This document shows, piece by piece, positions 9,701 through 27,777 of a DNA stretch of 64,000 bases (its first letter is position 1; each line of letters begins with the position of its first letter). The notes under the pieces were generated by a model. It saw nothing but the letters and a program-made list of their open reading frames with translations. It made no database searches and was not told the origin of the DNA. Source of the DNA: Anisakis pegreffii (Eukaryota; Nematoda; Chromadorea; Rhabditida; Anisakidae); NCBI GenBank assembly GCA_035041965.1, contig JAPYMA010002638.1:1-64000 (forward strand), given 5' to 3'. A program made the translations under genes and the position numbers.

Positions 9701-12487
9701 TCGAAGTTTTTGACGGGAGAGTTTGTAAGTGCAAGAAAGTGATCATCGTGTCTTTTGATTGATTCGTTTCGTGCAAATAAAATCATCTGAACAATAAAGT
9801 CGTATTGTCTTGATTACAGCGATAATTTAAACTCAGAAATTCTAAAGCTAAAATTTCATTCATTTAATGCCACTTACAATTGCAGTGTTGATGATTCGAA
9901 TCGACGATGGATTACTGTATATGAGGCCAGTGTTTACGAGAGAGACCATCTTCATCGACCTATACGTGCTTTTCATTGGTGAATGCGCAATTTTGCAATG
10001 TGCTTGTGTGTTCATTTTTTGTTGCTATCTATTAAATTGCAGTACCAAAACACTCATTCAGCATATGAATGACGAGTGTGAGTCATCTCACCAAAGGTTT
10101 ATTTTTGTGCATTATTATCAGTTTTTTAACTTTCCATTTAATGAACATTTCCAGCTCCTTACAATACACATCCCGAAGAAGCAATTTCACACAATTCCGT
10201 TTTGTAGTTCAGCCTCACAAAGCCCCCCCCTCAACTCGGGTCTTTCGTAATTGTTGCTTCTGCCCTATCAGAAGAAATGCACATCTTACGAATAGAATCA
10301 AAGATGATCACGCTGAAGGCTTCTATTAGTTGTCAATGTTTCTCGTCAAATTGTTTGCCAATCAAATGATCGGGATTGTTGCATATAACCCCGTATCGCT
10401 GAAAGCCGGCTCAATTTCGCTACCCTTCAAAGATGAATTTTCAGCATACCACCGAATGAAGCCATTTATCGCTTAGGATATTTTCAAAAGCGATTTCAGG
10501 TCATTTTTCACTGAATTTTAATCAAAATTACCTGTTTCCTGAACGAATGGCGTTTCCATGCAAATGTCAGTGGTGAATAAATCCGATTCAAAACCTCGAG
10601 TTATCTGAACAGTTTAATGATGAGATCATGATTAGTGTTTGCACGAGATCGCGGTAATACCGAATACCGGTATTGGAAAAGCGATACCGATCTCGAGATT
10701 CGTGGTGTCGGTATTTACGATATTCATACCATAAGTCATTTACCCATTTTTGCTTTTTTGTTGGCTTTCTTCAGCTTTGGTGAGTGATTTGTTGAATAAA
10801 ATGTTTTCTGAATAACTATGAGCACATTGACTCAAAAAGAATGTGTTGAACAAGTCACATTTCCATATTTTAAAAGTTGCTTTTCAATACCGGTATCGTC
10901 GGTACTGAAAATGATGCTGGTATTAATATCGATCTCGATATTGAGAAAGTCGTCGATATTTTGCAAACACCAATCGTGATTAGATGGTTCATATGAACAG
11001 TTAATAATTCGTTCAATCACCACCTCTAACAATTTTTTTACAAGTCGATAAAGAAAATTTTCTGATGATCACCAAGTATCTTATTTGATCAACATCGCTG
11101 TCATTTGCATCGTCAACTGGTTCAAAGCGATTTTCTTCTAACTCTTCAAGGCGGTTAATCGTTTCAGCTAAAAAATCATCAAGCTTGATGATTATAAATA
11201 CCATTTCGTTTGTGCATTTGTTAAGTTCAGACGGTGAGAGAGTCATCATGTTAGCCTAAAGTGATCATCAGTTTCAGACGTTGGAGGAGGCAGTCGGTAT
11301 TGTGAACGAACAATTTTCATACGTTCACTTTTATGTTGTTTTTGTGTGTGTACCGATGCTTTGCTTCATTCTTTACGTTGCGTTTCAAGAACGATGCGAA
11401 ACCACGTTGAATTGGTTAGAAATAACAGTGATAGCGTTTTGGAGCGCTCATGTTTTACTCATTTTCCTTTTATTCATGATACCGGCGATTGTTCTACTGG
11501 AACAGGTTAGTGTGTTTTCTTATGATTGAATGAATATTTTTCACTGATTACGTTCTATTTTATTTTTATCGAATGATCGTCACTGACCACCATTTTGAAG
11601 AGTTGCAGTTCACGTTTCGCAACTCGAAGTACCTTCACGATTTTCGCAGTTCTCATTATTTTTGTGAGTGGAAATTTTTCGAATAAACTTCTCTATTGCG
11701 TTTATAAATGAGTTATTCTTCGAATAGATTTCATCGAGCGACTACGAATGCTAGAGATTTATGCTAAACTGATCTTTAAGAGTACCAAAATTTCGACGAT
11801 TTCATTCCGTTTATACAATAATGTTATGATCGAAACGAAGTGTGACGCGTTAATCGTTGGTTTTGCTGTAAAACTTTCCATTCCACATGTGATCCATAAG
11901 TTTCATTCCAATGGTTATCCAAATGGCACATTTTATCGAACGATTCCATTTTGTTGGCCATTAAAAACTTTTCGAATATCGGAAATTTTGTAGAAAATTT
12001 ATCGGAAATTTGTAGAAAATTTTCTCTTTATTCTTATTTTTCTAGTTGAAGTTTCGTAGAATCATCACTTCCAAAGGGCTCAGTTGTGAGCAAGCCGAAA
12101 GCCGTGTTTTCATTATATCCCTTACAGAGTTTCGCACAATTTTTTGCGTCTCATGTACGCACGGCACAGCTTTCATTTACGGCCGGAGGTTTTTTCACAA
12201 TTACCAAAGGGATCGTTTTGACCGTAAGTGGATCACTTCATTTGATAAACGATTTGAAAATGATAATGACGTTGAACTATAATAGTCTTTTATCGCAATG
12301 CACTACACGTTCTTTGCAAATACAGTTGCAAATACTTAATTATAAATGCTAAGAATAAGACGTAATTTACGAATGAGAATGTTTCATAAATACATAATTT
12401 CAGCTTCTTTCTGCGACATTTAGCTATTTTCTCATTCTACGCGGATTTTCAACTGATACTACTTGTGAGGCGAAGTCGAGCAGTTAA
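6770..12487 (+). CDS. Seven-transmembrane gustatory-receptor family protein (7tm_7; GUR/LITE-1-like)
   Basis: Candidate exons: 6770-6905, 8027-8384, 8866-9037, 9111-9160, 9185-9372, 9886-10077, 10155-10198, 11278-11505, 11609-11663, 11728 to an unresolved donor, 12060-12223, 12404-12487. Phases agree at most joins. Weak points are the 9111-9160 exon, which would need an intron of only 24 bases after it, and the donor of the 11728 exon. The start ATG follows a TTTCACAG acceptor at 6752, suiting trans-splicing. Hydrophobic helices are visible in most exons. The diagnostic part is the C-terminus: FTAGGFFTI in the exon ending at 12223, then SYFLILRGF in the last exon, matching the insect/nematode gustatory receptor ending (FTACGFF...TYxxILxxF). 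In nematodes this family includes LITE-1 and GUR-3, photosensors and peroxide sensors; the ligand here cannot be read from sequence. One intron begins with GC (9373). Two inverted-repeat elements sit in its introns. Confidence 0.65.
7695..7835 (-). repeat. Dispersed repeat copy A
   Basis: Lies in the first intron of the receptor gene. Read on the minus strand it has the motifs AAAAACACGAATCTGAAGCC and GCGAAGCTAAAGCTGG, closely matched on the plus strand at 52735-53000 (AAAAACACGAATACGAAGCC, GCGAAGCTGGAGTCGG). It is AGC/GGAGCC-rich. Two diverged copies in opposite orientation 45 kb apart imply an interspersed family; class unknown. Confidence 0.5.
9520..9554. repeat. Perfect 17-bp inverted repeat with a 1-base loop
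   Basis: Arms TATCGCAGCCATCGAA and TTCGATGGCTGCGATA pair perfectly around a single T, extended by one T-A pair on the outside. It lies in the intron that starts at 9373, beside an ATT-rich microsatellite (about 9400-9520). Such a tight palindrome is either a cruciform, a recent inverted duplication or an assembly fold-over. Confidence 0.7.
10626..10985. mobile_element. Candidate MITE in a receptor-gene intron
   Basis: Left end ATGATTAGTGTTTGCA and right end, read on the other strand, CGATTGGTGTTTGCA form terminal inverted repeats about 360 bp apart. Inside, both ends carry diverged runs of ATACCGGTAT and GATCTCGAT-type sequence that are also inverted relative to one another. There is no coding capacity beyond chance frames. 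Superfamily and target-site duplication could not be fixed. Confidence 0.45.
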
Positions 12488-12888
12488 TTGATCGATACGA
12501 TTTTAAGAGGTTCCCAGCGATCAAAGTTGATCGGGCAAGAGTGACGCATTTCTTCATTTGTGATATACCGTTTCGTGTTGTACTCCTTCTTCATTTTGAA
12601 TATGCTAGCAAAGAGTAAATTCTTTGATTATCATTGAATTTGTTCCACCTTCTTCTATCTACTGCAGTATACTAATAATTTACTACTTTTATAAGTTTTA
12701 GTGCAAATAATCAAAATTGCGAGTTAGTTTCCCTACCACCTCCGTATTCCTACCACCAAACATCCTAAAACATCAGTCGAACACTCTTGGTTAATTTGTA
12801 GCATCCTATACCACAGCCATAGCACGTTCACGCAATTTACTAATCGGGATAGAGGTGTCATTCACTATCAGCGATCTATGGTACTACC

Positions 12889-13127
12889 CAGTGATGTGCA
12901 CGCTAACGAAAAAACTTAGCACGCTAATCGCTGATCCGCTAAGAAACGAAAATAAATCCAGTAACGCTAGAAATTTCCGCTGGTTGAGCACGCTGGCGCA
13001 TTAATCGCTAATGCTAATATCGCGAGAAAGTTAGCGGAGCGCTAACGTTAATCCGCTAATAAAGCAAAATTGGTCCGCTGATCGCTAATGCTAACCCGCT
13101 AACTAGCGATTAGCGGATTAGCGACCC
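12889..13127. mobile_element. TTAGCG/CGCTAA-rich element with a hAT-like end
   Basis: Begins CAGTGATGTGCACGCTAACG, resembling hAT transposon termini (CAGTGNTGNGC), followed by about 235 bp of repeated CGCTAATCGCTAATGCTAA-type sequence in both orientations, ending near GATTAGCGGATTAGCGACCC. It has no open frame. I read it as a non-autonomous hAT-type element or a diverged tandem repeat; no clear second terminus or target-site duplication was found. Flanking intergenic DNA from 12488 to 13898 shows nothing else I can support. Confidence 0.45.
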
Positions 13128-13898
13128 ACGAATATCGACTCTCGTCTCCAACGAAATTTGGAATTCCTGGATACCACAAATTGTTGATGGTGGTTAAGCT
13201 CCTACCTCTCGACGACAGAAAAAAATCCTTATTGTCCTCCCGATTCACAGATTTCTTGGGAAACATGCAAATGTGAAATTTCAGTGAAAATTTCAATTCA
13301 GCCTCAATCGGCAGTTAAGTCTAAGGTAAGTAAGCAGTTGCTGGAGCACGACAACCTGAACCTCGACAAACTACAACTGACTTGATTCATTCATTACGCG
13401 TTGATGTTATAGGTATTGGTTGTAAGGGGATCTGTGGCATGTAGCAACTGGGTGCTCTTGCAGAATCGCGGGTTAGACTGTAGAGGGGATAGGGCTGGAA
13501 TACATTATTGACTTAATGTGAACACTTTAAAAGTAGCCGCATGAGTGTGCATTTGATTAATAGTGTACGACAATGTGACAATAACGACAACTGTTATTTA
13601 TCATTGAAGATACACACACTTGTATAATCAACGATAAATTCAATTCAACAACAATTACCTTATGAAGCGGAGATTGTGCAACAAAACAAAATTATTCAAT
13701 GAACAGTCAAAGACGATCTTATCTCATCTCAACTTCATTTTGCTCCCAAAAAATGAAATCATTACCAAAATTAAACGCTGCATCAGTAATACTTTCTTAT
13801 AAATGACCGAAATTTTGACACTTCAACGGAATCCACCGATGGGATTGTAACGATTTGAATGCTAGGAAATACGATCAACTGAATAAAACAATCATAAT

Positions 13899-19888
<5,990 letters not shown>

Positions 19889-22390
19889 GCCTCTTTTCAC
19901 CGATTATGCGATTAAATCCAACGTACTATTACCTGAAAAGTGATAATTCCTGTCATACACGACTTAAACTCACTTAACACCACCTGACACACAAATACAC
20001 GCTCCAATCTCAACTCTCCACCTCATCAACAATTTCTCATAATCCTACAGTTCACCAAGCATTGCAGTATATATAACCTGAGCCTCCGCTGATCAACCAT
20101 CGGCTAATGTGCACATTCAATTTTTCGGAACTGGTGAACCTAAGTGAGAACCTAAACTAAACTCTATTTTCAGCTTTAAGCCACTACGTAACGTTGAACA
20201 TTTACATAACCATCTTAAGAACACATCAGCAACAAAATCACCGACAAAAACACCTGAGAACAATTCCAGTAACAAAAATTAATTCAATCCTGAACTATTT
20301 AGTATGCAAACGGTCCGCCAAGTGAGCTTTGCATGAGGAACGTTCTGCCAAGGGATAATTAAGTGAATGTGAGAAATGGATGAAATTTCTTCCACAATGT
20401 CGTCGTGCGATGACTACCGAAAAATCTAAAATACCACCAGTAATTTAGATGGGTAAATTATGAACCACTTTGCGACGCAGAATCAACGCTGTGTAACCAA
20501 AAGAGCGACTTACGAGGACAGAGATAAAATTTCATTGATCTCAACTGATTAGATTTCCCAGTTAAAATGTACTGATCAGAAAGTCTCTCGAATGGTTATT
20601 TGACTTTATTTTAACCGGGGTGTATCACGGTATAAACATTAGATTAAGCTCTGTGGTGAACCACAACAGAATGCAAGGGTAAGATTCTGTTACAGGCTGG
20701 TGAAAAAGCTAGCTTATTTTATGGAACATCGCATTAAAATAGCAGCCAATAGAATCAACAATCTTAATTACTTAACTAAATCCAATGATTACTCATGTTA
20801 TTTGGGTGCTATCCGTGATCTGTGCCATCAAAAAACTACTCAGAATGAATCTAGGAAATCATAATATACCGTAGAACGCGTTTTGTAATGAGCGCACAAA
20901 ATGGCGGTAACCAATAATTCGCCCCGTGTCTTCAAGTAACCCGGAATTTTGTGGTTCGTCCCAAAATTTTATGCATTTATCAAGGATGACGTAGAATGAA
21001 TCATACTTTGACAGAATGAACTGTTGTTCACGTTTCGTTTCCATGATGAACGCATTCGCTCATGCCTCTGTTATTACCGTAATCCATTTCACATCACTCT
21101 AAATCAACGAAACTTTTTCTCCTTATTTTCAGCGATCTACTAGCACTACTCAGCACCGATGCCATTCTGTTTCATCTGATCTACCTCTTTTCTTACATCT
21201 TACAGTAAGACATACTGTTTATGTGTGATTAGTTCGGAGTGTGTTTATTCTTTAAAAGATCGCTAATCACAAATCGCACGTTCGTTCGAATGCAAATCAT
21301 GGTATAACTGGATTGTCCGCACTGCTAATGTCGTGTTGAGAAAAATCTTTTACAAATTCACAACTTCATCGGTCAAAAAAAAACGATCAGAACAATGAAC
21401 AACTTCATCAACTAAACGGAATTCACGCTACTGCGACAACAACAACATGCAATAATCATTACAAGGCGCAGAAGGTTGGAATATGAAACAGTCCCTCCAG
21501 CGCCATCTCTAACCGAATCGAAAATCATAAAAAAGATCAACGCTCAGCCTGAAAAAATAACCGATTCCCTTTTCTATTATGAGACAAATCGTCAGATCCG
21601 TTGAGGTGGAGAATGATATGACATAAACTGACATAGATCGACAATTCGAAAAGAATACTCATTGTCAGCCTAATATTATTTCATCTAATAAATGCCCACA
21701 TTCGGCAATCTTTTTCTTCAGAGATATCATACGGTTGTAATCTCGTTGTTAACGTGTTCAATAAAATTGGCCGGCTTTTTCACCAGCCTCAAGCAAAGTC
21801 TAAGCACTGCATTCACTGTGGCTCACCACGAGCTCAGATTTACTGTGTATCTATCCCAGCAAATAACGAAGCTGAATCTACAAGAATGAAGCTCATCCAC
21901 AGTTCAGGCGGCTGCTTGCAGCACGAATCACTTTCACAGACATATTCAACCGCAAGATTATCCATGTTGTTGTGAAAAAATAACACTCGTTTGCAATTCA
22001 CTCGTTAACGAGAGCTCTTTCAAAGCCCCAAGCCACCCTACCAAAACAACTGCCAGTAGGAACATCATCAATAATCTTCAATTACTCAAATAAGTTCACT
22101 CACTACTCATATAACGAACGTGCCGCCACGCATAAAACAACGATAAAACCCTTCAAATATATCACGCAGTCCGCATTTCCTGATATAAGCACACAATGGG
22201 AACATGCGTACGCATTGCTCAAAAGTTGAACCGAAGTGAAGTTTCCTGACCGACTATACGTTTCAAAATGACGTAGTACAAATTCGTCGCGGACGGATTT
22301 GTCGTAGACCCTTTCCTTACAGTGGTGCTCTTCATTAAATACGGTAGTGAACAGAGCCTAGTATCGTCAGTGAATAAAGAGTTGTGCTTA
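19889..22390. other. Divergent intergenic region between lysyl-tRNA synthetase and TSR1
   Basis: 2.5 kb separating two divergently transcribed housekeeping genes, so their promoters probably lie here. A minus-strand 61-codon frame at 20859-21044 is unrecognised. No tRNA or other RNA gene was recognised by eye. The only coding-like piece is the Cys-containing frame listed separately at 21722-21975. Confidence 0.4.
21722..21975 (+). CDS. Possible exon of unknown protein with a CxxC motif
   Basis: After a TTCTTCAG acceptor at 21721 the frame stays open to a TGA at 21973-21975. The peptide contains SKHCIHCGSPRAQIYC, like a small zinc-binding knuckle, and looks more like protein than the other chance frames here. 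No start codon or partner exon was identified and the family is not recognised. It could be a single-exon remnant, or a chance frame upstream of TSR1. Confidence 0.25.
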
Positions 22391-25300
22391 ATGGGTTCAG
22401 AGGAGGGTCACCGTCCAGGTGCATTTAAGCAGGTCAACAAGAAACATAAAACTGGTAGGCATCGAACAAAAGGCATTATCGATGGAGAAGCTAGAGGTTC
22501 GCGGAGTGTTTAATTTGTTTTGTTAATGTTATCAGTCTTCGCTAAACGACTGTCAAAACGTTCTTTCTGTCGTAAATGTGCCATTGATGTCACATTTCAG
22601 CTCCTCAATGTCTGAGAATATTTTTCATTGACAATTGATCAACTGTACCTCAGTTTACTTGCTAAATCAACTTGATTCGGATGATCCGTTTATTATGTGA
22701 GTCTCAAAAAAAACATGACCCGGTGATATTTTCAAGCAATCCGTAATGTAATAATCTTGGTTATTCAGGACGTCAAAATGTGAAAGCATTGAGTAAGTCT
22801 GCACGTGTTTTGCATGGTAAATTGGTGAGACGTCAGCAAGCGAATCAACTAAGACTCAATAAACGGAACGCAATTTTGGCTGAAAAACGTGGATTAGGAG
22901 GAGATAGTCAACCGCCAGTTCTAACTGTTTGTTTTTATTTGTCAGAAGGAAGTGGTGAAGCATCTTGTCATTCTAGCAGATAGGTTGTAAATAAGGAAAC
23001 CGGTGTTACAGACAGTGTTGTCATTATCGCCGACGTATCCAGCTGAAGAATTGATCGGTTTGTTGTGTGGTTGCGATGATACATCTGTTCGCTTTTCAGT
23101 GGCTAATCCACATCTAAATTCCATTTCGTTAGTTATTCTGATTAAGTTTTCATTTTATTCATTCCATTCAGCGAGAACATATTGAATGAACTGACGGATT
23201 TTTGTTTAAAGAAATAGTCATTTGAACGTTCATTGTTCGTTGAATGAAATGTACAAGCGTTTATTATTTGAACGTATGCAGATTTCTTCTTGATATATTT
23301 CTTCGAATCAGGCTGCGAGTAGCGTACACTCTGACAGCACGGTTCATATTGCAGCATTTCTTGTCCGAGCATTTTTTCAGATGTATCTCATTCAGAAAAC
23401 AAAATCTTATCAAAACAGTTTCTCTCAATTCATTGATTTCTCAATTATGTGAACGATGAAATGTGAGAAGCGGTTGAAATAATATGAATGCCACGTTGAA
23501 ATAATATCTAATAATAGTAAATTTAAGAGTGTCGCGTTTCAAGAGTCGTTTTATGTTTTTATCGGCAAATGGCAAGAATGTAAACGAAATATTGGATATG
23601 ATTAAAGTATCAGATCTGATTGCATTCATATGGCCTTTGAATGGTGAAATAACAAGTGAAGAAGATTTATTAATAAGTTGCTTATTGAGTCATGGTTTAC
23701 CAACTTCTCTACATTTCGTACCTGCTTTCAATAATTTAACAACACCCAAAAGTAAAGATTCGGCTAGAAAATGTGTTGAAAAACTCATCAGTAAATGGTT
23801 TGTTCGTTGCATATAATCGCTTCACCATTATCATTCGCTGTAACATAATAAAATATTCTCATTTGATCAAACTTTTCCTATTCTCAGTGTTTCGGTGATA
23901 TTTTATTAGTGATTTAACGTAATGGAATATATTTCATGATCTTCATTAACCATATTCAGTCTGACTCATCAAAGTTTTTGTCTTCGATGTTTGTTGCAGA
24001 CCTACGCGACATAGCGTCGCATAGTTATCGGTACAGATCATTAATAATATGAAATTGATAGGGCGTAATGTTAAGTTAATATTAATTAAGGAGCTTTGGA
24101 GAAGCAAAGTTATTGGGATGTGATAATGATAGTGATGGCTTATTAGCATTGCGATTGATGAGTAACATCAAGAAGAAAGCAATGGTCATTCAGAAAAGAA
24201 GAGCGCATATTCTTGTGGAGGATGCTGAGCCTGTTGATGTCGTTGTTGGTTATTGTTACTATTGCGCATTTCATTTCAGTGTATTGTTTTCGTTTGATGT
24301 GCAATGTTGCAAATTGATTGCTTTAACACTCAATAGGTTTTTGTGTATTGTTGCTGTATGGAGGGAAGAATTCATGTTCATATAGCTGCCTTTGCAAAGA
24401 GTTATGAGTAAAGAATTTATTCGCTAATGAATCAATTCAAGGGTGATCATTGCACACTGAAAATCACTGGTTACATACGCGGACCATCGCTCAATGTCAA
24501 CCGCCTAGTACATATACCGGAATGGGGCGATTTCCAATTGAAGCAAGTCGATGTTCTCAGTGATCCATATCCTCTCCATGCGAACAAAAAGGTGACATTC
24601 ATGTTTGCTTATCTTTTATGGCTGTGCACATAAACACTCTTGAAGTGTATAAGTGGGTATTTTAAAAATTGGATTGTGTTTCGCGAGAATAACAGTACTA
24701 ACAATAAATACGGGTCATGAATGATTCAGCAGAAAGGTGTCAGCAGTGATGGCAGTATCGAAGAAGAAATACCGAGAAGATCGATAAAACCAGATCCATC
24801 GAAACAGGCCTCATTACAGTCTGAAATCATACCAGATCCGATGAATGTCGATGAACAAGCGTGGTCACACGAATTCAAACTTCCGAAAGATGTCTGTAAG
24901 TTATTTTTGATTATGACATTAAGTGCGAATAATATTCGGAAACATTTACCTCATAATTAGTTGTTGTGAATGATGAACACTGTGAAATAATTTGAGTTGA
25001 ACCCAACAAAACAACGAAAAAAGTGCCTGCCGGAACATCTGCTTATCAAGCAGAATGGATTTTGGATGATGACGATGAAATCAGTGATAATGAAAGTGGT
25101 GAGGGCGACTCGAAATGTGATGATGCTCGAGAGGTTATTTCTTTATTAACCAATGACAGCCATTCCTTTATGTGTTTAGCTATTGTTGAAACGCGTCAAA
25201 AATTGGTGATTTGTCATTAGTCTTTTGTGAAGAGCAATGAATCAAATTGGTGATCGATTAAATGAGATAACTAACTGTATAATATTCATTCAAGTCCGAT

Positions 25301-27777
25301 TGTACCTCAGACGAAGAAGAGCATGAGACTATGATTGAAGATGCAAACGATGAACAACTATCAAGCAATGAAAATGACATCGCTGAAACGGTACGCATCT
25401 CATCTCATCCACTTTGCCACCGAAATCTTTTTCGTTTCATTGTGCAATTTTCATTTATAATTAATTGCCTCATTCTTCCATAAATGTATTCTTAACAAGT
25501 TTTATGCTGTGAAAATTTTTCCTCTGATGCAATATACCTCGAAACAATTTCATCAAAAATGTATTATAACTCGGTTTACGAAAGAAATTTGTTTCTGAAC
25601 TGATCGCCAAGGATCTGTGAAGTTGCCACCGTCTCGGATCCTGACCGTACGCCCTCAGACACACCGGGGTTTGATTTCGCTCCTGACACATTCATAGTAT
25701 AAAGAAACTACGAGAACCGTGCTCGAAACGTTGGGAGATAAGTAAAATAAATTGATATACTGTTCAGAAGATCCTGATCCTGCCTCTTGACCCTCGAGCA
25801 CTAGATTTACAATGAAAGAGTAATGTATAAAAGTATATCAACATAAAAACGAGTGATAATCATAATTCACTCATTGAAATGTGATATAAAGCGATGATAA
25901 TGATTGTAGAACGGAATGGCGATAGTAACGTGATGAACGATAGCGATTTTAGTGTTGTAGTGATATAACGGTTGTAGGCGTCGATAGCAGACGAAGTGGA
26001 TGCAAATCTGATGGAGACTGCGGAAGACAAAGAGATTGATATGGACGCGGTTGAAAAATATCGGAAAGAACGCGAGAATGTCCAATTTCCAGACGAAATT
26101 GACACTCCTGTCGATGCACCGGCCAGAATTCGTTTTCAGAAATATCGCGGTCTCAAGAGCTTCAGGTTCATTTTATTTTCAGCGCTAATGGTGGACAGTG
26201 AATATTATTTTCAATAATTTCAGAACGTCTCCTTGGGATCCAGCCGAGAATTTACCGTCGACGTATGCAAGAATATTTAAGTTCGCTGACTATCGTCATT
26301 CAAAGAAATTGGCATTATCAGAGATTGAGGATGATAACTACTGTGTGCAGCATGGTGCTTATGCTCAGTTGTTCATCAGTAACGTGCCTTTGCGGTTGAT
26401 CGGTATGTTGTCATGTTATTATTACTATGTGTTCATTTTTAGAACAGTTCGAAAACGGTGAAGTTGATTGCAGAAGAACAAAAGAAGAAGAGCAGTGTAT
26501 TGATAATGTATGCTTTGTTACCACACGAACAACAGATGTCCGTTATGAATGTGGTCTTAAAGAAGCATCCCTCATGCAAACATCCTATTCTGAATAAACA
26601 AAAATTGATATTCCATATTGGTTATCGTCGATTTGAAGTAAAACCGATCTTTTCACAGCATACAAATGGCGATAAATTCAAGGTTATTATTAATGTTTCC
26701 ATTCATTACCGAAAACAAGGAGCAGTCGAGCATTAGCAAACTGCCTTCCTGAGATCGCTGTCGGTGTAACCGTATCCGAAAGGAATCACGAATGTACGAT
26801 TTGATGTTGACTGATGAAATGATTAATGAATTCCAGATGGAACGTTTCATGCCATCACACGGTGCTTTTGTAGCATCTTTCATAGCACCGATAATGTATC
26901 CACCCGCTCCAGTGCTTGTGTTCCGTGAAGACACAAAGCAATTTGTTGCGTCGGGTGGTGTTTTGAATATCAATCCGGATAGAATTATTCTTAAGAGAGT
27001 CGTTCTGTCAGGACATCCATTCAAAATATTGAGACGTCATGCTGTCGTTCGTTACATGTTCTTCAACAGAGGTATTGCTTATCTTTTACTGTCGTTCATC
27101 ACATTGCTAATGTTCAACTACTGAAAGGGTCATTTGAAGTCTCAGCTTTTTGCGTATTTGACAGGTGACCTTAACCTTCCCTGTGTGCGAGAGATCCGGT
27201 TTCGAATCCCCCATCGAATTGCTCTTTCTTTCGTTTATTAACATCATTATGACCTAAAAATGGTCCGAGCCAATCATTCAATCGACGTGAAATATTAAAT
27301 GGTAATTCTGCTCATCACTGTTGTTTTCTCTACGGTGCAGCATATTTATTTCAGAAGATATTGAATGGTTCAAACCGGTGGAATTGTATACACCGCGAGG
27401 CCGACGAGGACATATTCGTGAGGCTGTCGGTAAGTTGTCCGTTGAGTGTTACTTTTGTTTTTACATCATCCAGAGGTTACTTCGTCATTAGTCACAAATT
27501 CGCAGAACTAGTGATCGCATTTAAAATTTACTTGATTTGATTGTTTCTTTTCGGTTGATCATTCAATGATACGGTTATTGATGTCCGTTACGAGTATTAA
27601 CATAAACTGAATAATTAAGGGACTCATGGCCATATGAAATGCACATTCGATCAGCAGCTGAATGCAATGGAGACGGTGTTGATGAATCTGTATAAGAGAG
27701 TTTTCCCCAAATGGACCTATAATGCACTGATAAATTCTGATAAAAGCGTTGTCAGTGATGAACGAATGGAACTGTAA
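22391..27777 (+). CDS. tsr1: Pre-rRNA processing protein TSR1 (Bms1/Tsr1 family, 40S biogenesis)
   Basis: Cytoplasmic late 40S ribosome maturation factor that occupies the decoding side of pre-40S particles; it resembles a translational GTPase but the family lacks GTPase catalytic residues. Fifteen exons with matching phases give 796 aa (human 804): 22391-22496, 22769-22926, 23012-23127, 23528-23797, 24091-24238, 24442-24591, 24730-24895, 24997-25133, 25295-25390, 25978-26165, 26224-26402, 26474-26682, 26837-27071, 27355-27429, 27620-27777. Signature blocks: [20 protein letters not shown] at the N-terminus; [20 protein letters not shown] (AARP2CN domain); [12 protein letters not shown] before an acidic linker; [20 protein letters not shown] and [21 protein letters not shown]; and [11 protein letters not shown] at the end. 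Five of its 14 introns end AAG and one GAG. Intron 9 (25391-25977) and intron 13 (27072-27354) carry repeat-like sequence. Confidence 0.97.
25595..25800 (+). mobile_element. Possible tRNA-derived SINE in TSR1 intron
   Basis: This part of the 587-base intron is noticeably richer in G and C than the rest. It has a B-box-like GGTTTGATTTC at 25668-25678 and a weak A-box-like GTTGCCACCGTCTCGG about 44 bases upstream, the spacing of a tRNA gene, then a tail with GTGCTCGAAACGTTGGGAG and AATAAA-like sequence. I cannot fold a full tRNA. A SINE or the 3' end of another retroelement fits; so does unrelated unique sequence. Confidence 0.25.

Noticed and set aside
23960..24045. Extra TSR1 exon with a good TTCAG acceptor
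   Set aside because: It reads in an open frame, but the TSR1 order continues directly from 23797 to 24091 in phase ([14 protein letters not shown]), and adding it breaks the homology.
26443..26473. TSR1 exon starting right after TTTTTAG at 26442
   Set aside because: It would shift the frame away from the conserved [13 protein letters not shown] block; the acceptor at 26473 gives one in-phase 71-base intron.
27140..27215. tRNA gene suggested by GGTTTCGAATCCCCC
   Set aside because: The T-loop has one base too many and no matching acceptor stem or A box was found; at best a relic inside a TSR1 intron.
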